A stretch of 64,000 nucleotides of DNA, taken from contig ML769485.1 of the NCBI GenBank assembly GCA_009733575.1, positions 1 to 64,000 of the forward strand, read 5' to 3'. The translations under genes and the position numbers were made by a program. This stretch comes from Gymnopus androsaceus JB14. Lineage: Eukaryota; Basidiomycota; Agaricomycetes; Agaricales; Omphalotaceae. Positions within the stretch are counted from its first letter, which is position 1; every line of letters begins with the position of its first letter. The notes under the pieces are model-generated. The model did no database searches, was not told the DNA's origin, and saw nothing but the letters and a program-made list of their open reading frames with translations. Below, piece after piece: positions 56,275 to 64,000 of this stretch.

Positions 56275-57846
56275 ATGGACCGTTTCAGCGCGTTGCCCGA
56301 CGAGATTCTTGATCTCATCTCCGGAGAGGTCCAAGAACCCAGAAGCTTGTTTTATCTGTCTCTCGTATCGAAAAACTGCTATCATGTGTTCGGTCGTCGC
56401 CTATACGAATCCGTGAAGTCCGGGGACAAACAAATCGACACCGTTGCTTTGTTGGAAAATGAAAGGAGACCATTGACCAGTCCTCATCCTGCGTCGTTTG
56501 TCAAAACCTTGGAGCTAGAGTTTTTTCCGCTCGATCCAGAGTGGGATGTAGAGGAGAAGGAATGGCAAGAACAGGAGACCATTCGAGAAAACTTATTCAA
56601 AAGACAGGCGGATTCCGCTCTGAAAAATGTCGCCAAATATGCCGTTCTACGTCGTCTAGAACTTGATTTCCCCGAAATTAATCTCCACGAAGTGCTCAAA
56701 AAACTGACCTTGACCAAGTTTGGACACCTCAGGCAGCTTGTTATCAGATGCCCAATTCCGGAACGTCAAAGTTTGGAACTATTCGTCAGTCCTCGGTTTT
56801 GACACAGTGGAACTGTTTTTCATCTTTTGTCACTGTCTGTATATACAGGAATCATTATGTCAAAGTTCGCCAACGTTGAATTATTTGGAATTGCACTGAA
56901 CGGATTCTATTATCGTGAGTGCAAAATTTTTTTCAGAAATGTGGTAAACTCAGATAATTTCAATTACATAGCTGAGGCTATTGCGAGATTTTTGGAAGTG
57001 ATTCCGAAAGCTTGCCCCAATCTCCAGGGGATTCAGTTGTCTTCCCTCTACCAAGAAAAATCTTACGAACCCATTCAACAAGTCTTGGATGACCCAAATT
57101 TCACCTTTCCTCTCCTCGATGATTGTTGTTGCTATAAGTTCATGGAGTGCAACCTCTTCAGGTTCCTCGAGCGTCATCCTAAGATTGAAAAGTTGGAGGT
57201 TTCAGAGACTAGCATCGGCGGTCCAGGTTCCAAAGCTCCCTTAGGCTTTCTTCCAAACCTTAGGCATTTCCGTGGCTATATATCGGATTACCTCGTATTG
57301 TGCACTAAATATCCGCCTCCTATTGAATGTCTAGAGATAGACCTGCACCAGGTCTCAGAAGAAGAGGAGCTATGTTTTCTCAATGGACTGGCAAATACAA
57401 AGACACTTCGCCAGTTGGTGTTTACTGACTGGCTAACTATTATGTCTTTAGCGCTATTTGCTTCCATCGCCAAGGCATGCCCCAAGTTGACGCACTTCGA
57501 ATGTCCACTTGGCGAAGCGAAATCCATGGTGAGTCGATGTTCCAACTTCCAACTTACCCATCTTAATTATCTACAGGATTGGATCTACTCAATCATTCTC
57601 CTCAATCTTCCTGACCTCGAGCACCTGAGATTGCAATTCTTATACGCATCAGATCCTGAAGCCGACACGTTCCATAATTCCTACTTCCAAGGCCTCGCTA
57701 GCCGTCATCCCTTGAAAACGTTGCAGATTGATATCCTCATAGACAGCGTTGAGCAGACCAAGTGGGAATTTTTTTACTTTACGAAGGATCACAACAGAAT
57801 CATACCTGCTCCCAAATTGGACGCTAATCGATTCGACCGGTTTTAA
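56275..57846 (+). CDS. F-box/LRR protein
   Basis: Predicted substrate receptor for an SCF ubiquitin ligase. The F-box is at the very N-terminus (MDRFSALPDEILDLISGEV, then RSLFYLSLVSKNCYHVFGRR). Leucine-rich stretches follow: SFVKTLELEFF, RRLELDFPEINLHEVLKKL, GFLPNLRHFRGYISDYLVL, CPKLTHFECPL and LPDLEHLRLQFLYASDPEA. It ends DANRFDRF at a TAA. An intron near 56785-56850 joins exon 1 (170 codons) to the next, but its exact donor is unclear because gtcagt leaves the frame off by one. Two further introns, 56915-56971 (57 bp) and 57529-57576 (48 bp), are multiples of three without stops, so either could be retained in frame. Two relics of the same family lie at 24.5-26.9 kb. I chose ATG 56275 because the relic at 25471 starts at the same residue. 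Confidence 0.75.
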
Positions 57847-58777
57847 TTTTGTGTAGTTTCTTACAAGGACTCTCACTTACCTCCAAGATTCCAATTGCTA
57901 ACCCTGTTTAATTTAAATGGCTACTTTTCGATTATTTTCTGGACCGAGCTGTTGAAAGAGATCAGTGCCGAAAATAAGTTCACTCGGTTGGGCGTACACT
58001 GAAGGCCAGTGACCCAAGTTGGGCCCAGCCTCAGAGTCCGTCGTTGCCGCACTTCGATCCACGTTGTTATTTCCGTCAAGTAACGATCTATGCAGGCTTG
58101 TCCTTCGTTAGAAGGCTTGGAACCGGGAACGGCTGCCTCTGGAATAGCTAGTATGCGGCTACTCTCCATTTCGTTCTCATACAACATTATGCTAACACTA
58201 TCTATCTCTAGACCGACCGTGCACGCAAAAATTTGGATGCTGTAGGGCTGAAATAGCTTCTTATACACAGACTATACACGATCGCCGAAATGTGAAGTCC
58301 CCCTGATCGTGTGTCTAGATCCCAATACTCTCGTTCTCTAGCCCTGATTGTACTCCCGTTGTAGCCTTAATTCTTTTCCAGCCTGTACTGGAATTTTGGA
58401 AGCTCATCGAGCGGCAGAATTACAAAGGTAAGATTTGGATATTCCTAGTCCCGACATTAGGTGCAGCAATTCATGTCTGATCAAGCGAGCCGAGAGGCTC
58501 GACCGACACCTTCAGCCTAGCACTGCACGCAGTACCCGACAATAGTCAAAAAATGACTCGTTTGGCTTGTGCTTGAAAAAGCACAACGCGCTTTTCCCAT
58601 TATGCATTCTATGCCCTAGTTTATCTACGTCCGACTGCGTGTAGTCCTATGCGGCGAAGGTGATTCAAGCTCGAAGAAAAACGACAAATTGCTTTCTGAA
58701 AATAGAAGATCAAGACGCGTTTATGGTGTTATGGATGGTCCGTGCGTGTGCGTTCCTCCCTTGCATTCTTCCTCCCA
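57847..58777. other. No gene recognised
   Basis: 3' flank of the F-box gene and promoter of the peptidase gene. A minus open frame (57921-58268, 115 codons) has no recognisable motif. Confidence 0.4.
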
Positions 58778-59910
58778 ATGCACGCCTCAACAATAGGTGG
58801 AGATGAGGATAGCGTATTCAATGTGCTCCTCACAGGCTTCGGTGTGAGTGAGCAGAAAAAAGCTCAATTCCCTTGACTAGATAAAGCATCTATAGCCCTT
58901 CAAAAACCATAGGCCGTGGAATCCATCTTGGCTTGCAGTCAAGCCTTTGCACAATGTCGTGATGACTCTCGATGAGGACTCCATCGTCATCGATGGTCAA
59001 GTAGTGATGCGCGCACCGACCACAACCTTGAAACATCGGCTGGTCAAAATCTCTGCGCTAGAGGTTCCCGTTGAATATCTTACCGTTTTAGACTGGGTCC
59101 CAAATCTGCATTTGCGACCTCCTGTTCTTCCCCAATCAGGCTACAGACAGTTTCGACCATTTCCCGCCAGAGAAAGGTTACGACTTCATCTTTCATGTCG
59201 GAGTTGCTGGGAAAGGACCACTGAGGCTCGAAAAGCTTGGGCATAAAACAGGATATTTTAAGAAGGATGAGGGTGGGAAGATGGCTCCCATTATCGAGAG
59301 TCCTCCGTTTGATTTCGGAAGACGAGAAAAAATGGATTTCTCAGTCGGCGAGCAGCCGATAGAAGAGATCCGCGAATTGGAGAGTGCAGGTGATACTTAC
59401 GGTGCGAACCGTGGATTTGGACTTGGGTACGAAAAGTTCCCTGACGGTTAGTCTACAGTTACCTCGATTACCTGTGCCTGATTATCTTTCTAAGAACTCC
59501 ACACTGACATTGACATATCGAGATTGGTGAACGAGCTCAGAAACTCAGGCCGGGGTCTCGAGGTATGCCATTGTCCTTTTCCCTCGAGAGTACCGCTCAG
59601 CGTCGCTTTAGGAAACCTATTCTTCGACGGATGCTGGTCACTATTTGTGCGATTTCATATACTACTGCTCCTTGGCCGAATCCAAACGTAACGGAAAACC
59701 GTATGAGAAGGATCGAAATACTCCAGTGCTCTTTATGCACTGTCCTCCGGTAAGTTTAGTGTTATATCTCGTGGTGAAACATGCTGAACAGGTTGGTACT
59801 AGGTCGGTGAACCGCTAACTACTGAGGAAGTCACAGAAGCTATTCGTCGAACAATATGTTGGGTCTGCACGGAATTGGCGGAAAATCATGATTTAGCGTC
59901 TTCAACTTGA
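58778..59910 (+). CDS. Pyroglutamyl-peptidase I (peptidase family C15)
   Basis: Cytosolic cysteine peptidase that removes N-terminal pyroglutamate. Exon 1 (58778-58843) reads MHASTIGGDEDSVFNVLLTG then FG. A 52-bp intron (58844-58895) follows and exon 2 continues PFKNHRPWNPSWLAVKPL, the expected TGFGPF..NPS start of the family. Further blocks are LEVPVEYLTVLDWVPNLHL, PPEKGYDFIFHVGVAGKGP and LRLEKLGHKTGYFKKDEGG. After an intron come ELHTDIDISRLVNELRNSGR, then STDAGHYLCDFIYYCSL with the probable catalytic Cys, TPVLFMHCPP with the catalytic His, and VGEPLTTEEVTEAIRRTI. The stop is at 59908-59910. One extra base near 59137 separates PPVLPQS from ATDSFDHFPPE. Intron ends fit GT-AG throughout. Everything else reads cleanly. 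Confidence 0.82.
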
Positions 59911-62900
59911 TAAGAGTAAATACGTATGAGACTCTCTTTTCCTTATATGGTTCCGTTTCCTTTTCTTTATTCCTATCTTATTTATTTTTTACTATCTATG
60001 AATCATACTTCATCCTTAGTTACTTTTCCCCTCAGTCGTTTCGCACCTTCTCTCTTTGCTACGTGTACGATTAATTTTATTTATTGTACTTACTGATCGT
60101 TGTACTAACTCCTTATTTAGCTACGTACTTGTACGATCTTTACACAACTTGAGGGATTTCTTGTTGGACTGAAAATATAACAACCCTACCAGCGCACTTA
60201 TACTATCTCTAGTGACTACTACGCTATTAAAGCGCGACTTGTCTTAAACCCCCACTACCATAATTCTCAACGAAAGACCTAAATATTCTTCTCACTCGGA
60301 TCGCCGAGGATTATTCTGTTCGCTACCAAATCAGTCCCACTCAGCTCAGCAGTTGGCATCTTCACCAATGTCATCTGATGCTTCAGTTACAGGCTCTAAG
60401 ATTCACGCTACAGTTAGTCATACAATTTCCTGTTTTGTCCTTGTTTATTTCAGCCTCACCCATCGACCCGCTCTTCTGAATTCGAATCTCCTTCTTCCTC
60501 TATTGCCGCCGATGACACTTCCAAATTTCTGGAGTATTGTACCTCCCCTCAAGACCGGCCCTCCCATTATATACAAGGACCATGGACATACCGCAAGCAG
60601 TATGTCAATTTACGCCTTCTCGACATCACGATCAGTTAACCAATCTATCTCGGCCAGCCTCTTACTATTAGGAGCCTTCAACTGCGTGCACCAGCTTTTT
60701 GAGCACGTCGTGCGTTCTTGAACCAGCCATGAGCGTGTTCCAGGGGTTCATTGGGAACCCAAGCAGAGGTAAGATGTTTGTTGGGGGTTACCGAGCTGAT
60801 GTCGTCGGAATCGAAAAGTATATTGCGTGCATGGTGTTCAGGGATGGGCACTCCAAGACATCCTTTCGTCATAATAAAGCTGGGGTCGGCGGGTTCCATG
60901 ATGGGAGAAATTTAGCGCCGCAGCTCAGGATAGGGGAGTCATCCTATCATGATCAACTTTTGCTCTTCACTTCAAATTTCAGGCAAGAGAAATATTGACG
61001 AGATAAAGCATCTCAGACAAGCGAAAATGCTCCATCCATAGCTAGAATTTAAATGGCACAAACTCTCCGAGACTCCGATTCAATGTCATGGATTCCGATA
61101 CTTTGGTATTTCGAATGATTCACTTGCTCTTCAGGATAATTCTAGCCTCAACTTAGCCTCAAGCGCCCTTCAGCAACCAGGAAGCGTCCATGATCAAGAA
61201 GTAAATTGAACTTGGCCTTCAAGCTTGATTTTGTCTGGCATTATTCGGATATTGCGGACCAAAGGTAGCACACTTACAAAGTTATACTCTTATACAGTAT
61301 GTTATTGGAGAGACCTTGATCATCAGTGATTCAACGATAGTTATCCAAGGATCACGGCTCAAGAGTCAAAAATTCCCGTACAGTAGTACTGGGACGTACG
61401 CGGCTTATTATGTGCGTTTACCAACAAAATTAGCTGCTCGGATCCTGTTGCGATCTGTCGTGAAATAGGATGTTGGAATCCTGGTCAGTGGAATTTCGAG
61501 TTATGGTCCGATAATACGCCTTCAAAACGTACATTGTGCAATTCAATGCATTCACCTCACTGTTAGTAGTGCGCATCCAAGACGCAAACCTCCGTCACTA
61601 TCTCTGGACCCTGTGGACCCCTCCCTATTTCCCTATTGCAGGATGCATATGGTACACCATTTCAAGTAAGTATTACAAGTTGAAGGCTTAAATATGACGT
61701 TCATCTGAATCTCATTTGGAGCTCCAATTTCGTCTCAATTCATAGGGGGAAAAAAAACTTGTTCCACAGTGAGAGTATGTTGTCAAGTCAAACATGAACG
61801 ATGTTCGGCGACTCAGAGCCTGAGGCCCGGGAATGGCCAGTAATATCCATTGCATTGACACGACCTTATCTTTTTTAGGTCCGACAAATACGGCCAGCTA
61901 GTTATCCCTTCCTGGATTTTTGCACCAAGTAATTCAAATATTAATAGAATGAAAAATCGGAAAGGGGTCACTCGGTACTTGAGATCCTTGAGATCCTTGC
62001 AAATACTCGACGATCTAGACATCACCTCATTTTTTTCGCTCCTTTTCACTTGTACACCAACGCGTACTAACGCGTATAGCCCCTCGGGCATCGTGCGCGT
62101 CCGAGTCGCAGTGAATCATTGTTACTCACTCTCCACGTCTCTTGGCTGAAGAGAAAGGCTTTAAAGTAAGTCTCGTGAATGATGGCGCAGACTCAACGCA
62201 CATAAGTACTTCAAGGTTAATTTACTTCACTGAGAGCTCCGACGATGTAGGAAATTACAGTATGTGACTATGTTGGACGAGATTCTCAAGTTTGGAAGTA
62301 TTGGAAGACTGCAGGGTCACAAATATCTGCCCTAGCACACGACAACTTCACAGACACGAAGCCCGAGGGCTCAATGAGCTTTCCAAATTGAAATCTGAAG
62401 GCCCCGAGGCTAATTAGGCTAGTCAGTTTCCTGGTTCATCGACATTTGGTATGCATGTTTTTGCTGAGCGTTGAGCTACCTATCCGAGTTGTCTATATTT
62501 CGGAAATTAACATATTCGATCGAGCATTAAGGCGCCGCTGGTGCAGCGCGTCATTTAACTCTAAGAGGGTGTTTGAATGCTCGCATTAGGCTGCATTGCA
62601 GCCGTGCCATATCAATATCGCCTCGACTCATGCACAAAGCGAAAAAAAAAATCATTCAACTTGTTCATCTACTTTGACCGATGATTAACTTGACAATCGG
62701 CGAAACTACACTGTACTCACTGCTGTACCCGTAGCTCTTTGCGTATTTCCGCATGAGCCCGCGAATGGTATTTTTTACTTCGAACTCCCGAGTGTTCCGA
62801 AAGATACAGTCACTGTCAATTATAGCTTTTGGATTCTCACAAACTTGGTCTAGTTTTCCCATTAGAAAATGAAATAGGATTCTCTGTGAATAGGAGAACA

Positions 62901-63673
62901 ACATTTCGTATGGAAGCAGGACGGAATCGACGGCATAAGTATACATCTTTTGGATTGTGCTCTATCCTTAGCTTGGATAGCTGCCGTTACATATAGGAGA
63001 TTCCGACGTTCTCTAAAACAAAATCGTGGTCGTCAGAAATGTATGTGAAGTGTCGAAATGTACTCACAACAACATGCAGAAATGTGGCACAACTGACATT
63101 GGACTGACGATCTTTAGATGGTATCCGAGTCGACGGGTACGCAGGCTAAAAATGGAGCCCTCTGCATGCTGTAGACCTGCCTTTTCTGGTGGATCAGAAC
63201 GGCCAAGTTTCGAGAGTCTTGCGCTCGTCGATCGTTTCCCAGTTCACATCAGGGTTTGCGTACATATGGCTCGGACGCTGTCCAGTATTGCTGTACTCTG
63301 ATGTGTTGAAGCCATTTTCCGGGCATGAGAGCGAGAACCTCGAGATCGTTTTGGAATTGAGGAAAGATAACAGTATGTAGATGTGGACAAATGCCTACTT
63401 ACCGAGTTCTGCAACTTGAATGTGTATGTGTAAACGCCACAATGCGTGGCGCGCCAAATCTCGGGGCTCGGCGGACTAAGCTATCTACAGGGAAAGAAAG
63501 GAATGAGGTTAGAATTGAAAGCCCGATTGATCTAGGCTTCTGAAGAGGACATCAGATGGACGTGCATTTGTTTTCGATTCGTTTTCCATGAATAGCGGCT
63601 CTTCTTATTGAACAACCAACAGCTTTCTTCAACTTGGATTCTTCGTCGCTGAACTGGTCGAATTCAACCACTA
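59911..63673. other. Long gene-poor stretch
   Basis: 60.36-60.72 kb has plus-strand frames with a possible Ser/Pro-rich peptide (SEFESPSSSIAADDTSKFL, HYIQGPWTYRKQYVNLRLL) that might be a small spliced gene, but I cannot build a consistent model. Nothing recognisable is seen at 61-63.6 kb on either strand. Confidence 0.35.
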
Positions 63674-64000
63674 TGTCGGCCAGTTTTCATAATCGAGCTC
63701 CAATGCCAGCATCCAAAGCCAACCTTTCGCAGATTTTGAACCCTTCAGGCCATCCTCAGCCTTTGAGGACACCAGATTACCCGGTACAAGAACAACACGT
63801 ACATCAGTACCAGCAATATGACTTTGGTTATCCGAGCCAGCAAGGGCAGTGGAATTCTCGAAGAAATGGCGAAGAATTAGGAAATCGATATCCTGATAAT
63901 AGATATTATACGAGCGGGATGGGAGAACAGCACACAGAATATGCTACTGAACGAACTGGTGAGTCGATTAAAAATTGGAAAAAAGCTTGGGGTTCATTGT
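63674..64000 (+). CDS. Unknown gene, first exon (cut by right edge)
   Basis: From ATG 63674 the frame stays open to the end of the window: MSASFHNRAPMPASKANLSQ, ILNPSGHPQPLRTPDYPVQ, then Gln/Tyr-rich sequence (HQYQQYDFGYPSQQGQWN). A gtgagt donor at 63959 probably ends exon 1 after TERT. The segment LSQILNPSG and the disordered Gln/Tyr/Asn composition suggest a nuclear regulatory protein, but this is a guess; no domain lies inside the window. The start is supported by its clean context and the absence of upstream in-frame coding signal. Confidence 0.55.

Noticed and set aside
57529..57576. Reading the F-box gene through without an intron
   Set aside because: The stretch has a gtgag donor and a ctacag acceptor, and splicing it out restores the LRR spacing; kept only as possible retention.

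Overview
The window looks like nuclear DNA of a basidiomycete fungus, most likely a mushroom-forming agaricomycete. The genes are split by many short GT-AG introns of about 48-83 bp. They include the HOG-pathway response regulator SSK1, an ARS2/SERRATE protein, the RNase P subunit RPP1/p30, ESF2 and RBX1. Around them lie gene families typical of agarics: F-box/LRR proteins, MFS drug transporters, peroxidase-domain proteins and NLR-like STAND proteins with kinesin-light-chain-type TPRs. This assignment comes from gene content and intron style; no database was searched.

Layout. 1-24 kb is an accessory, repeat-rich half. It holds the 5' part of an NLR-like gene cut by the left edge, a RAD17 relic joined directly to an MFS relic, a broken MDR-type oxidoreductase, one intact conserved fungal gene (6.4-7.3 kb), and two related NB-ARC/TPR genes on the minus strand (8.1-12.1 and 16.8-20.9 kb). 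The two TPR genes are separated by 4.7 kb of AT-rich DNA containing a solo LTR with a perfect 5-bp target-site duplication. A 14-TM-type MFS gene follows; the RAD17-linked relic is a partial copy of that same sequence. 24-27 kb holds F-box/LRR relics and short repeats. 27.4-35.4 kb is a conserved block, SSK1 and ARS2, both minus. 36-40 kb is decayed F-box and peroxidase DNA. 40.2-50 kb is a dense conserved block: COQ1-type prenyl synthase, RPP1, a TPO1-like MFS transporter and ESF2 on the minus strand, then RBX1 on the plus strand sharing a promoter with ESF2. 50-64 kb is sparser, with low-complexity hypotheticals, an intact F-box/LRR gene, a pyroglutamyl-peptidase I gene and the first exon of an unknown gene at the right edge.

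How the genes relate. RBX1 is the RING subunit of the SCF ligases that F-box proteins supply with substrates, so the F-box gene and relics belong functionally with it. RPP1, ESF2 and ARS2 all act in RNA processing. The NLR-like genes are candidates for fungal self/non-self or immune signalling; this is inference from architecture.

The most notable pattern is that several otherwise well-preserved conserved genes (SSK1, COQ1, RPP1, pyroglutamyl peptidase, the first MFS, NLR copy A) are each broken by single-base shifts, nearly all best explained as one extra base. ARS2, ESF2, RBX1 and the second MFS read cleanly. This suggests uncorrected insertion errors in the sequence, or very recent damage. 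Coding calls below therefore give the span of each gene and say where the frame breaks.
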